In this document: in pieces, positions 35,401 to 47,660 of the stretch
How the letters are laid out: each line of letters opens with the position of its first letter
Position numbering within the stretch: the first letter of the stretch is position 1
From: Cardinalis cardinalis
Lineage: Eukaryota; Chordata; Aves; Passeriformes; Cardinalidae
Reading direction: 5' to 3'
NCBI GenBank assembly: GCA_014549065.1
Contig: JACDOX010000143.1
Coordinates: forward strand, 1,425,162-1,489,161
Length of the DNA stretch: 64,000 nt
Notes under the pieces: model-generated
What the model was told of the DNA's origin: nothing
The model's input: the letters and a program-made list of their open reading frames with translations, nothing else
The model's database searches: none
Program-made: the position numbers and the translations under genes

Positions 35401-36632
35401 GTAGTTGTGGGCAGGAAGTCAAGAATGGATTTTTAATGACCTAATACCAAAAGGTTTTCACCACTTATTTGCATTTGCTTCCTATAAACAATATTAACTT
35501 TAAAATAAAAGGGCTTGAATATTTAAATTGCAGCAAGTGATTCCACTTGAAGAGGCTATTTGTAANTGCTGGCTTTCTGGGAAACTGTCTGCCTGGCCTT
35601 TCTGAAGACCACAATGCGAACTCATCTGGCAGAAAACTTAAAACAAGGCTCATTTAAATTGACAGCCATAAAGTGAGCATATTGTGAGCATGGCCAAAAA
35701 AGTCAGAGGTTAGCGTGTGAAAAACAAACAAATAAAAAANTGCTTTAGCTCTTTGTTTGAAGTACAGCGTTGTCCCAGCTCAGTACAGTAAAAACAGCAG
35801 GNATTGAAAAGAAGGCAAAAAAGACTTTGTCAAGAGAAAAAACCCCAAACTAAACCCAAATCCCACTGTTATCATTCAATAACAGCCTCCTTGGAGTACA
35901 ATATTAAAAAAAAAACAAACAAACAAAAAGAAAAGCGGTGCTGTTTGAAAGTCTACTCCTAAAGAAACTAATTGATTTCTAGATACATTCAGTGTCTGAA
36001 ATCACGACCACAAGGAAGGAAGTTAACAGACTTTTTGCAAAACCTCACTAGGTTCTTTTTCCCCAAGTCCTCTCTCACTTTTTTGAGTTTCACAGTTTTC
36101 AGTGAGTGGTTTGCCCTCTTTTCCTCTGNACTGGCTCTCCACAGGTGATCCCTGGGGCACAAGCTGTGCCAGGGGATGCTGCCATCCTGATCCTGCCAGG
36201 GCTGGAGCCTGGGTGAGGTTTATCCCTNTCCAATGGGACAGGACCAGAGCCTTCACGAGATGAATTCCATGCCTGGAAGCAGAGCTGGCTTTTCCTGGAG
36301 CTCTGTGTCAGAGACATGCTCCTGCTCCTGGCCACCAGGGAAAGCCTCCACCAGCCAAAGCCTCCTTCAAACTGCTNGTGTAGAAATGCCAAATTTTGCC
36401 TTACTGATATAATTTATTAGGATGTGACACAAGACATGACAAGGAAGCAATTCACCCAGGGAAAAGCACATCCAGGTGCTCCAGTTTTCCTTGCTTCCAC
36501 AGCAAAATGTAGTTCCAATTACAACTAAGGACAGGAGAGCTTAATGCTAAAGTTTCCAAAGCTGGTCTTTTTTCTACAGAGATACAGGGCCCTGACTTCC
36601 ATTACAAATGATGGCATTCTCTTCAATTAGAT

Positions 36633-36654
36633 CAGAATTCAGAATTCAGAATTC
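36633..36654 (+). repeat. Heptamer AGAATTC repeated three times
   Basis: The unit AGAATTC occurs three times in direct succession after a C, a minimal 7-base microsatellite. Confidence 0.9.
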
Positions 36655-37094
36655 GTCAACACTGATTTTCCTGAAGTTTTCATTTGGTCTTTTATGAACT
36701 TGACATTTTTGCTCTGCAGCAGTAAATAAGACACTTTATTTACTATCAACACCTTAATACAGCAGTTTGAAAGCAAACAGCTTAATCTTTTTTTTTCCTT
36801 TTGAATAGCTAACATTGTAAAAACAAAGGACAGATACCAGAAAAAGCTTTAAAGTTTTATTTTTATTTCTACTTTAACTTGGCAATGACTGCTTTGCCTA
36901 AACTTTTTTTTTTACTTTTATGTAGGGCTCTTTTTATTTTTTTTTTCCCTTGACCTTCAACATCTCAAACTACAAAGAGAGGACTTTCTCTAATGCTGTT
37001 TGAATACACTGTATTTTTCTTTTAAGGAGCCTTCCACTGATTTTTATCCTTCAGGGATCAATGGTTCCCTCAGTTCCATAATCTGACAAGCCAT

Positions 37095-37118
37095 AGTGAA
37101 AGCAAAAGGCCCCCACTT
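37095..37118 (+). repeat. First copy of a dispersed 24-base string
   Basis: A 24-base string beginning AGTGAAAGCAAAAGG and ending CCCCCACTT is identical to 40,444-40,467, in the same orientation 3.3 kb away. The flanks of the two copies show little further similarity. Two exact 24-mers in 64 kb of otherwise unique DNA are not expected by chance. Confidence 0.9.
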
Positions 37119-37264
37119 CTGGAGCTGTAAATGCTCACGTGAGATGGCAAAGGATGTATTTTCACACTGAACTCACAACAGCCTAAGGAGAGCTTTAAAG
37201 TATCTTAGCCTAAGTCTCTCTCTTTGGGAGGACTGAGATATGGGAAGAACTTTAGTGTTATTGT

Positions 37265-37325
37265 TAATCTGTTTTACAAAAGCACCTAACAGCCTCTGCT
37301 GAGTTCAGGGCCCCATTAAAAGCAA
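37265..37325 (+). repeat. Scrap of an ancient amniote repeat
   Basis: CACCTAACAGCCTCTGCTGA, followed by GTTCAGGGCCCCATTAAAAG, resembles the 'gcacctaggagccccagt...ggggccccattgtgc' block of an old SINE-like family common in turtles and crocodiles. About 55 bases remain. Confidence 0.35.
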
Positions 37326-39387
37326 GGATGGATAAAGCTGGTTTATATGTGTGTTCATTTCAGCAAAACCTATGAATGCCTTTGCTTTCTGGTAATGTCT
37401 GACTCTTTCCCACAAAACTCTTGTGAAGTTTGGAAAGGGGCAAAAACAAGGAGAAGGGAAATGCTGATTCACTGATGAATTAAGCACTGCTCATTTTGCT
37501 GTGACAGTAACTTGGAAGAAACAAAATTTATTGCTGTGATGCAGCATATTATGTTGATTTCTCAGGGACTTTTTGATCAAAATAATCTACATATCATCCN
37601 ATAGTTCCCAGAATGACTCCTTCCCTAATATCTCCCCGTGGTTTTTTGCCTAGACCACCAACACTCCCTTCTGCTCAGTCACATACCATGCAGAGAGTTC
37701 ACATTTAAATTTTCTTCAGTACTTCAGCACTGTTTACTCTGTCTCACTGGCATCCAAACACCTTGACATGCTGCCAAACACTGCTANAGCCTGAGGAACC
37801 AGGCAGGGGCTGAGCCTGGAGCAGCATCCCTCACAGGGAGCGTGTAAAAGGAGGATGGAGCAGGGAGCTGGGATGTGGTGGAGGAGAAGCTGCCCTCCAA
37901 CCCNGATCCTCCTACAAAAGAGGCTCAGGAACCTGGCTGGTGAATCTCAGGGTGCTGTTGTCTGAGACAGAGCAGCCATCAGCTGCCATAATTCACTTTA
38001 TGCTGCCAGGAGTGCAAGTCAGGGAAGCGGAGATGGGCCCCTGCCACATCTTGCTCTGCCACTATTTTACTGCCTCTAGAATGTGCTGACTTCAGAAATC
38101 AGAGTGGCATCAGAGGGACATTGATAATTTAGCAGTCCTGTGATATATGCCAGTGCTCACACTGGGATGGTACAACTGAGGCAGAGCTGTCACCATTTCT
38201 GATTTGTTAGAATTGGTGCTGGAGTAGAACAAGTACTACCTAGGGTTTAATGTAAAACAGTTAATGGGATTCAGAGGGAAGATAATGGAATATATTCACA
38301 ATGAGTAATATATTTGTGTCCATATTATGTAGAATATAACAACATATTGCAACCAGATTGTGATAGGCTTCATTTACATATGTGTTTCTAACTCCTGTCT
38401 TCAGTTCTCAAACTGCATGGCAACTCCAGGCACTCAAATTTCTGTTTCTAGCATCAAAGTATATACAAGCCCTTGGCTAGGAGTGGATATCAAGCAATTC
38501 TGGCAAAAAATTAAAACCCATATGACCANCAGACCCTCTGTACTTTCTTACTTTAAGAAAGAATTTCACAACCTCCCCATCTGTCTCCTGTGGACATACA
38601 GGCATTGCACTCTACTCNTTTGACCTTGCTTACTCTGTCATCCCTGTTTCAAGAGCATCATCCTCTGCTGCAGCCAGGGCCNTGACATTCCAGCTCTCTC
38701 CAGGCTCTTGTGGAGACCTCCTGCCTTCTCCTTCCCACTGGAATTTTGAACCAAACCATTCCTGAGCTGTGGTTTATATATCAGATTCAAAGAGCACTGC
38801 TCTGAACAACGCAAATATCTTCCAGCAATCAAGCAGCCCTGGTGAAATAAAGGAAGCTGAGAGAATAGAGATTTACTCCAAGGAGTTTTGGATCAGGCTT
38901 TTGACATGCTTCATCTTCTATACATTGTCTATAGCTCAAACATATTTACAGCCAATTACCAGCAGCAAGGATTGTAAAGGTTACTGATGATCTATAGAGT
39001 AATCACTGAGATAAGACNTTCCTCTCATCACAGACATCTGGGCAGCATTGCCACATTGCTACTCTTCAAGTGGCTGTGCAGGTGATTTCTCTTAATAATC
39101 TAGTAAATGCTTTGGGATCTTTCTGAATAAATGGATTTCTAGAGCANAAGCATTCCTCTTATTGTTACTTATCGGTTTGAGTTGTGTCACACAGAAATAG
39201 GGATTCTGTGTGTTTATTTGGTTTTGAAATAATATATCATCAGTGCAGCTATAGATCTCAATCCTGCCATGGGAAGCAAAGCACTATCTGTTAAAATATG
39301 TCAGCCAAATGTAAGCAGGCAAATGCAGCCAACAGCACCCCACCAGAGACAACAAAGTTCTCTACTCCTTTAGGAATGCAGGAGTCT

Positions 39388-39512
39388 GTGGGGTTTTTTT
39401 GGTTTTTCTTGGGTTTTTTTTTGGTCTTTTTTTGTTGGTGGTGGTAGTGGGTTTTGGGTCTTTTTTCCTGTTTTGTTGTTGTTAAGGTTTTGGGGTTTTT
39501 TGTTANTTTTTT
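39388..39512 (+). repeat. G/T-rich low-complexity tract
   Basis: The tract is almost free of A and C on the plus strand, with repeated GGTTTTTTT and GTTGTTGTT blocks and a GGTGGTGGTAG cluster. Open frames on either strand here (lysine/proline/threonine-rich on the minus strand) are composition artefacts. Confidence 0.85.
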
Positions 39513-40443
39513 TATAAAAAGCACCAAATCTCATATACAATGTGTCAGGAGANCTCCTCTCTCTGATTTCCACAGGCAGTTACTCAGTCTCTTCCTATAT
39601 TCACCTNTTTGGACATTGGGTGCAGTTTCACACATTACTTCCCTAAATTGAGGCCCCCATTAAACAAATTTTCCCTGAAGTATTATTATCTCCTATGTGT
39701 AGTTAACAGAGAACAGTGCAGTTAGTTTGAGTATAATTATCCATAATTTGTTGAGCACTGATGGCATCCATCATTCTTCTGGCAGGAGCAAACTTCATTC
39801 CCACACCAAAAAGCTTATCAGCANAATCAAGAAATTTTATAACTCATACTAAAAACATGACTACACTACATACCTCTCCAATAATATCTGTGGTGAATTT
39901 TGACTGATATTTGGCCTTATTTCCTAATTTAGGCCAAACAAGCCTCATAGGCTAGAGAAATTCAAATTTAGANCCTGATTTTAGTTTATAAGAGCATNTT
40001 AAATATGTGGGGCCTGGGAGTTTCAGTTATGGGGAAGAAATCTCAAGACAACTTAATGTTCAGTGTATGCTGAAAATTTTGAGATAGCAGTACTTATAAT
40101 TTTCTTTGTTTTTAAAACCAGAGGTAAGGATTATACAAATATGCAATCTTATTCTTTTCTGCATTTGTGTGTCTGTATCTATAAAGCCACTTAACATTTT
40201 ATATTCATGTTGCATGGTTTGTAATAAGAACCAAGTTTTNGAGNTTTTTTTCATCTTTAACATGTGTTTTATACAAAAACATACATAGCTTTCTAGTACT
40301 TAGAAGTTTTACATCATTTCTATAAATGCCTCTCATACAAAACTACTACAAAGTTACATAGTCTTTTTTTTTTTGGTGGGATATTGCATAATTTTGGCCC
40401 CAGAAACATCTTCACCGATGATTTAAACTTCCAATCATTGTCA

Positions 40444-40467
40444 AGTGAAAGCAAAAGGCCCCCACTT
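40444..40467 (+). repeat. Second copy of a dispersed 24-base string
   Basis: This is the exact match to 37,095-37,118. It is followed by TTGCAAATAAAG, whereas the first copy is followed by CTGGAGCTG. Confidence 0.9.
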
Positions 40468-40697
40468 TGCAAATAAAGCCATAGAGAGAAGAGAAAGCTG
40501 CAAGTGTAAAAGGCAACATATAAAGTCCATTAAAAGAAAANGAAACTCTTTTAGTCTAAATTTAGTCTAAATTTTCAGTGGATGCCAAGATTCCTCTTGT
40601 CTTCTCTGATTTGGCACTCTAGTGGCTTCAGGAATGCCAATGGGTGCAAAGTTTAATGCCTATATATAATAAGGAATAAGATACATTAAAAAGACCC

Positions 40698-40812
40698 ACA
40701 GATGTGGCACTTGGGATCATGGCTTGGTGATGGTCTTGGCAGTGCTGGCTCAGTGGTTGGACATGATGATCTTAGAGGTCTCTTTCATCCTAAATGATTT
40801 TAGGAGTCTATG
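40698..40812 (+). mobile_element. CR1 LINE 3' end, plus strand
   Basis: AGATGTGGCACTTGGGATCA, GGCAGTGCTGGCTCAGTGG, TTGGACATGATGATCTTAGA and GGTCTCTTTCATCCTAAATG follow the sense 3' end of CR1 ('atgtggcacttggggacatggttt...ttggactcgatgatcttagaggtcttttccaacctaaatgattc'). The terminal ATTCTATGAT repeats are decayed. This is the only well-preserved plus-strand CR1 end here. Length is about 115 bases because of 5' truncation. Confidence 0.9.
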
Positions 40813-43279
40813 CACAGCTGTGGGTTTCTCACATCCAGTTTTTGTGTGTGCGTATTTATTAGTTTAGTGCTTTTCTAATATCAATGAATCAATCCATTTG
40901 CATGAGTCACAAAGACAAAGATTACCAGCACCTAACCTACAACAGAGGAAAAGAGTATATATTGAACTAAGAGTTAATCTAAAAACCCAGGAAAGTCTCC
41001 TTCATTTCAGGGAGGAAATGAACAGAAAGTTCTCTTCAAATTTGTACCCTCTGAAGGACACTGAAATCTCCTACACAAAATCATAGCTCACTTTTGGTGT
41101 CTAAATATTTTCACTTTGCACTTCATTTAAAAATCTGAGATTTCAACCTTTCAAACAAACACCTCATGGAATGAGGCACTGGAAATTAACAGACAGAAAA
41201 GAGGTGAAGGAAAGACAATTTCTCCACTGAGACAAAAAGTTCATCTTGGCTCAACTTTTTTTTTTTAAACAGCTTCTCATCTGCATGAAGTAAAATAATT
41301 TATTAACTTCAGTAAACAGGAGTCATTGCCTTACCAATTGGTGAACCAGCAAGTCTGTAAGGCATCCAAGTNCTCTCCCAATCTCCATCTTAACAAAATC
41401 TTAGTTAGATTAANAATAATGCCTGGGGATTCTGAGCTAAGCTTCATTCAGTCTTACAAGATTTAAATTCAACGTGCAATTCAGTGGGAAATAAGTTTGC
41501 AAGATGTCACACAGTTTTCAGTTTGTGTTTCAAGAAACAAGGAGCAAAAGGTAGAAGGTGAAAAATGCATCATGTAGTCTCTATCTCTCACAACAAAAAT
41601 GTGAGAATTTGNGTCAGCTGTTAGTAGTCTCAACCAGTTTTGGGAGCAGGACTTGTGGGGCCTGACTCTTCAACAACCAAGAAAGCACACAGATAATTTC
41701 TAGTGTCATTTTCTCAGTTACTNTGGCTAGAAGGAATGGTTTCTTGATGCTGAGAGGTTTTCTATGTGTTACTCTGGAGCGTCTACTTTTGAAACTGGAC
41801 AGGGCTCAGAAATATCAATAAAATATGAAATAGATCTTTTTCCTTACCTCCTTAATTCTACAACCTCCAAAGCATCGTTCAGGTTTAGGTGAAGGGCTGA
41901 GTCATGTCGCCTCCATCAACATTTTTGTCAATTTGTTTTCATGCTTCTGCAAACTGTTTCTCTCTCTCTGTTTCATCAAACCTGAAAACAATCACAGAGT
42001 CAGGAGAGTTAAAACTATGCTGCTCCTCGGAAGAACTGTGTGCCTGGAAAGCAATTATACTGAGAAAGCTGCTCTGGGTGGACAAAGCCAACCAGATTGC
42101 TTGAGAGTGTGACAAAANGCTAAATTGATCTGAGCTGTCTAGAGACAGTTTAAAATTTCTTCTTGGGAAGTTCTGTTTCAAGACCTTATTACTGTAACTT
42201 GTCAGTGACAGTGTGACAAGATCGTGAGTTACTCCATTTCAATGTGTATTTATTTTCTGTTAATGTTATAACTTAGGAAATTCAAAAGGATGGAAAGGGT
42301 ACTTGGTTCTATCCCTAAATGTCAACCATGTAAGTGCTTTGACTTTTATTTTCTATTTGCTTTGGTCAGTGTAAATTTCTATGGGTTTTGCTGGTTGGGG
42401 GAAGGGGATTTGGAGATGTGCAGTTCTTGGTTATTAATATTTGACTTTGTTAGTGCTATCTGTTTACCGTATGGCTTCTGGAAAGAGATGGGAAATATTA
42501 GCTGGTGAGTCCTCAAAATGCACATTGTGTGGGCACACTCCTTGTGCCTGCACATTCTTTGCATTGCTGCTGCATTTAGCCTGGGATTGTCCATTTGATA
42601 TTGTTTCTTGATACTACTTTGCTTTTACTTCATTGTTTCATTCTTTTTTACTTTTAATACATGTGGATGGTCGAGGTTGAGTGAATTCCATATGCTTTGT
42701 ACAGGCTGGTTTTTCTCCTTTTTTCTGGAATAGAGAAGATGAAGGCTGTTTTTAGCTGCTGTTTACATTCACAAAGCTGGATCCTGCACATAAATGAGTT
42801 TTTATACAAATGCCTGGGATTTTATACAAATCCCATTCCTCTTTCGCTTAGAACGAGTTACAAGGCAGCTGTCTCCAAAAGCAGAAAAGGCTGTTGTAAA
42901 GAAACCAATAATAGGCCAGGCTTAAGATCCTTAGCTGGGCNCTTTTATTTTGGGCCTTTTACCAAAGGCTGAGAGGGACCCAAAGAAAATATAAAATATC
43001 CACTAATATTGAGGGCCTAGTACTTGCACTTGGCAGGGTATGAAATTTGTTTCTATAGGAAATCACCTTATTTTACAGAAAATTGAAGCTGTGTAAAGGC
43101 TTTTTAAAATTCCCTTTTCTTTTCCCCAAACTGTACATGAAAACTTTTTGGGGCTTGGAGGTGATGGCATATAGTGCTGTGAAAAATTGGTTTATGCTCA
43201 AATGCCTTTTGCGGTCACAACACGATTCCTCACCTCTTCTTGCATGAAAAGGCAAGAGTCAGAGGGCACTTCTCCTCTG
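40813..43279. other. Non-coding stretch, no gene seen
   Basis: AT-rich with no recognised repeat. A splice-like segment at 41,848-41,946 (minus) is discussed among rejected items. CpGs reappear just before the gap (TTTGCGGTCACAACACG at about 43,208-43,225). Confidence 0.6.
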
Positions 43280-43563
43280 NNNNNNNNNNNNNNNNNNNNN
43301 NNNNNNNNNNNNNNNNNNNNNNNNNNNNNNNNNNNNNNNNNNNNNNNNNNNNNNNNNNNNNNNNNNNNNNNNNNNNNNNNNNNNNNNNNNNNNNNNNNNN
43401 NNNNNNNNNNNNNNNNNNNNNNNNNNNNNNNNNNNNNNNNNNNNNNNNNNNNNNNNNNNNNNNNNNNNNNNNNNNNNNNNNNNNNNNNNNNNNNNNNNNN
43501 NNNNNNNNNNNNNNNNNNNNNNNNNNNNNNNNNNNNNNNNNNNNNNNNNNNNNNNNNNNNNNN
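43280..43563. other. Assembly gap, 284 Ns
   Basis: A continuous block of 284 Ns. Both flanks retain CpGs (GCGG and ACACG before; TTCCGTCGC, GCGCTTCGC and TCCGG after). The missing sequence may therefore be GC-rich, a common cause of gaps in short-read bird assemblies. The gap length may be a scaffolding estimate. Confidence 0.99.
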
Positions 43564-45600
43564 CCAGTGAGATTAGCTGAAATTCATTGAAATGCTGCTG
43601 TGACTTTCACAGTTCCGTCGCTGCTGAGGAGGTTGTGCAGTTGTGCTGGGAAGCCACTGGGTGTCAGCAGGAATGTGAGAGCAAGGCAGGGACCCCTCTC
43701 CATAAAATCCAGCGCTTCGCAGCACATCCCTAAGAANTCCGGAGAGGAAATGCCTGGCAAGATTTCTGCACCCTGGAACATGAGCAAGTGACAAGTGACC
43801 CCTTCATAAATCAGCTCAGCCCGAAGAGCAAGACTCTCTCAGNGCTTCTCTTCATCCTCTAATAGGGGATTGTTCAGAGAAAGTTTTAGAGCCAGTTTAT
43901 AAAACCAGACTGAGCTCAACCCAGTGCCTCAGCCAGCCAGCAGGACTGCTCAGGATCAGAGCAAAATCGCCATTGACAAGATGCAAAATCCTTTTAGCAC
44001 ATCTGCTTTTCAGACATTGATACTGAGTTTGTTTATGCTCATCGTAAAACCAAAGTTTTGCACAGCTTTCACTGAATTTTTTATGTGCATTTCAACAGCA
44101 CTCAGAGATCATGCTCTGCTCTATGTAAAAGCTGCTCTAAATTAAGTGCTAACTTACCACTACACAGTAAGTTAATTTGGACCTCAACTCCCCTAAAACT
44201 CGAGGACTTTGTGATCCCAAAAAAGCNAAATAATTAAGATCTAAAAGTGCTCTAGCATCTTTGCTGTTATTGNTACAATGGTCTGGCTGGTTGTGAGAGA
44301 CAAAAACTCAGACACTCCAAATAGTAAACTCAGAATAAACTCATCTGGTTTTGAAACATGAGCACTATTAAATTTTGTAGCCGCATTGTTATGGGTCCCA
44401 GTGTATACTTTCTTTAAATCAGTAATGGAAACAGGAGGATGAAACAAAGAAGCAGCCACAGACACTTTTGTTTCTTCAGAAGGAGAAGATGTTTACATCA
44501 GGAANTATTTAGTTTGGTGTATTTAAAAATACATCACTTTGGAATATTTAGATAATTCTAGACTCACTGCTGCTAAGTAACACCTGAGGATCAGAATCCT
44601 GTGAATTGCAGTGTCCTGAAGCTGTGCAATCTTCAGTGGGAATGGAGAGCATCCCTTTTATGCACAATTAGCCATTTACCTCAGTGATATTCTCCATNAA
44701 TTTCTCTGCAAATAACACAAGGATGCTCCCAGATTTCTGGCTGCTGAAAAAAAGGCTTTTCCCCTTGAGAAGCAGGGCTTTCAAACTAGGCAACAAAGTA
44801 TTAACTCATGTGGTGCTCTGTGGAGTGGCCTGATTTAAATAAATATACTTTATTCATAATGAAGGGAATGCACCAATTTACTCTCTCTTTTCCCTCTCTT
44901 CCCTTTTCATTGCCCATTTAAGGTGCAGAAGATCGTTTTAATTAAACTCAGAATTACTTCTCTAAAAATGTTGGTAATTCTGACAAAAGCATCTCACTTT
45001 ACTCTAAAAGCACTGAGTGAGCAAGACTATGAAGGTTACAGGAGAGCACCAGCTATAACTCTGTTGTTTTCATTTGCATACAAATTGTCAGCCAGAAGCA
45101 AACATTTTCAAACAATGAGTTATATAAAATCTGATTTTTTGGACTGAGTTTTAATTTTATTTTTATCCACAAGAACTTCTAAAGAAGTAACTGTTTTGTT
45201 TTACAGGTTGTTTTTTTTTAAGATAGAGATCTAAACTCAGGGTAATTTCTCCAAATGACATATATTTTGAAATGATTTTATAAGTTCTTTACAATATAGA
45301 ATTGAGGACTAGCAATCAGAGATTTAGGTTCCATTATTCCAGGTGGTCTACAAATGAAGACACTCTTTGGGCCGCAATTGCAAAAGCAGATTTGTGACAA
45401 GAGAAAAAAATAGACATACATGAAGACAGCAGATGGGAAAGTGAGGAAAAAGTATAAAAGAGGTGGGATTTTTTTTTTAATCTTTATGTTTTTGTATCTG
45501 TATTTTTTTTTTTTGACTCTTTATCACCTGTGCTGAAACCGTCAAGTGATAAAGTAGCCAGTGGTGATTTGAGAGGTACTGGAGGAGGCTGAGGTTTTAC
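43564..45600. other. Non-coding stretch, no gene seen
   Basis: The first 200 bases are moderately CpG-containing and could be the shoulder of a regulatory or GC-rich element hidden by the gap. After that the sequence is AT-rich, with T-runs at about 45,465-45,515. Confidence 0.55.
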
Positions 45601-45649
45601 CTGGGAGCTTAACAGATATGTCTGTGAAGCTGCTTCTGCTTCTTTCAGC
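45601..45649 (-). other. Exon-like segment with good splice consensus
   Basis: On the minus strand a pyrimidine-rich acceptor (TTTCTCCTCTGCAG) ends just above 45,649, and a donor CAG|GTAAAACC lies at 45,601. The 49 bases between are open in two frames (16 codons each; one reads LKEAEAASQTYLLSSQ), with a stop in the third. I recognise no protein. Joined to the other minus-strand exon-like segments at 55.2 and 56.2 kb, no common open frame results, so if real it is more likely part of a non-coding or alternative transcript. Such pairs also occur by chance. Confidence 0.25.
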
Positions 45650-46983
45650 CTGCAGAGGAGAAACTATGACCTGAATTAGTTCCACTCCTACCTGTGAGCT
45701 TTACTTGTACATCCCTAGCAGTGAGAAGCAAACATCAACAGCACTTGATATGAGAGAGCAGAGGGCAGAGAACAATCTGATTTATAATTTACCCACTTCC
45801 TCCCTCTCCAATGGGGTGTTACACCTCTAAGAATTTGCCACAAAATCTCTCCTNTCCCCCATGAGATAACAGGACATGGGATGTGCCTGATTCCTAAGCC
45901 ACCTGACACCCTTTGTGGTGGCTTTTAGGGGATCAGTAACACCCTGGTACTGGGTAAAGTGGCAGAGTGAGGCTCCTGCCAAACTGGAAACCAAGAGCTT
46001 GTGCCTGGGGCATTAGACATAAAGGTAGTGAGGCAGGAGGCTGGCTATCAGGGTGTATATTTACTAAATATTGTGCAAGGAAATGGCATTTTGCTACTGC
46101 TGCTTTTCCCCAACAAAAGTTAGTCACACATAAAGGAACTAAACCAAACTGTAGTGTTATGCAAATGAGTTTCCAAATATTTATTTGTGTTAAACCTTTG
46201 ACAAATGGTCAGCAAATTTAATGTTGTGGTGCCTTCTTTTAGCTGGAATTCTATGAAAAATATCAGTGAAATACACTAATTTAAGTGGGTTTAAAAGCTT
46301 GCAGCATATTGACAGTGTATATTTTATTTTCTTGGCTCTCTGACTATGAAAGATTAGGCACACCTCCATTAAACAGATACAAGTTTGCTCAGAGAGATCT
46401 TATTGTGGTTCTTTTTTCTATTTGTTCTTCCTGGGGGGCGACATTCTCAGCTGACAAAAAACAGCAGAACTCTCTGCTTACAGAACAGAGCTGTGCTGGT
46501 CTACAGAGATTCAAAACCAGGCCTACAAATCATCAGATTTGATGATTTACTGATAGCTACCAATCANCTGGATCTGTTGGATTTTCCTCAGCAAGGTATC
46601 TGTGTATGCACACTCACTTGCTCCCTCTTTGAGGTCACCAGATTATTTCAACTGGACTGTTGCTGCTATCCAACTCACGTGATTAACTGAGTTCTTTCAT
46701 GATATTTGTAAACTTTGTTCCACTAGCTCACAGTGCTCCCAAAGACTTTCCTTTGAGTGTGGGCATGCTGACTTCAGTGTCTATCCAAACAGGCCAGGAT
46801 GGCTTGACTTAAAGAATAAACTTTTAAAAATGTTTGATGGGCTATGGAGCTCAGCTGTTGCAAGTAACTGTCTCAAATGTCTAAATGTGTGCACACGAAA
46901 TCCAGGATCTTATTTGCAACAACTGAATATGCTCATTGAGTTGACCATGACAACATCTGGGAGCTGTCCAGTCATTAAGATGG
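45650..46983. other. Non-coding stretch, no gene seen
   Basis: Mixed-composition DNA without recognised repeats. Open frames are at most about 101 codons (46,385-46,690) with no family signature. Confidence 0.6.
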
Positions 46984-47126
46984 ATTATATTATATTATAT
47001 TATATTATATTATATTATATTATATTATATTATATTATATTATATTATATTATATTATATTATATTATATTATGTATCAATTATACCATATTATATCATA
47101 TTATATCATATTATATTATATTAATC
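46984..47126 (+). repeat. (ATATT)n pentanucleotide microsatellite
   Basis: A perfect 5-base period runs for 90 bases (46,984-47,073, 18 units). It is followed by about 50 bases of degraded units with C substitutions (ATACC, ATATC). It produces a spurious plus-strand frame of alternating tyrosine, isoleucine and leucine. The purity suggests an actively mutating, probably length-polymorphic locus. Confidence 0.97.
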
Positions 47127-47569
47127 ATATCTTCTGAAAAACTTCTTTATCCTCAGCTCTGAGCTGAGCCCCAGCAGAAACTTCATGGTCAGGATCACAT
47201 AATTGGCTGACCAAGTTTTTTAAAGGGTACTACGCAGATTTCACTTTGTGGAAGATGCTTCCCTGTAGTTTTGAGTAGGATCCATTTAAGCAGTAAATGT
47301 AACATTTGCTGACACCTGGATCTGATATAACCACTGAGACTCCTTTTATATTCACTGGAGTGATTTGAGGATGCAAAGATTGCAAATGTCCAGAATAGGT
47401 CAGATGAGTTTTGAGCTAAATTTGCCTATTCTTCTTTATTGANTAGAAAGGGCACTGAGGATGCCCAGCTGAGGTGTAAAAATTTGTGTTGTGGCCATCT
47501 AAACCTATATGAGGTGATTCTCACAGTCACTGTGTTAGATAAACTCATCAAAATAACATGTCAGGAGTG

Positions 47570-47660
47570 TCCTTAACGCCGAGCGCGAGCAGACGTGCAG
47601 CTCTGAACAGCATCTGTGTTTGCTCAACTTCTCATTTCAATTCGAGCACTCCAGCACATA
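47570..47660. promoter_or_regulatory. CpG-dense block, candidate conserved element
   Basis: AACGCCGAGCGCGAGCAGACG at 47,576-47,595 carries five CpGs in about 20 bases, the densest cluster in the window. It is followed by TTCGAGCAC. Surrounding DNA is AT-rich and nearly CpG-free. There is no repeat or coding signature. It could be a small unmethylated regulatory element. Confidence 0.35.

Larger units (their letters stand above)
35401..40697. other. Non-coding stretch, no gene seen
   Basis: There is a moderately GC-rich patch at 36,090-36,390, containing an exon-like segment that I rejected, and another at 37,790-38,090. There is an A/C simple stretch at about 35,906-35,935. The rest is AT-rich with T-runs. 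Items listed separately are a heptamer repeat, two copies of a 24-base string, an ancient repeat scrap and a G/T-rich tract. Confidence 0.65.

Noticed and set aside
36145..36212. Plus-strand exon-like segment (CTCTCCACAG before, GTGAGG after), open as VIPGAQAVPGDAA...
   Set aside because: Lies in a GC-richer patch where such matches are frequent; the frame closes right after the donor, no partner exon was found, and the peptide is not recognised.
39291..39573. Minus-strand frames rich in lysine, proline and threonine
   Set aside because: They translate the G/T-rich low-complexity tract.
41848..41946. Minus-strand exon-like segment with GTAAGG donor
   Set aside because: The acceptor is preceded by a purine-rich run instead of pyrimidines, and all three frames contain stops.
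43187..43590. Plus-strand frames of 116-127 codons
   Set aside because: They consist mainly of the N block.
46830..47162. 110-codon plus-strand frame with repeated tyrosine-isoleucine-leucine
   Set aside because: Most of it is the translated ATATT microsatellite; no stop arises because of the 5-base unit.
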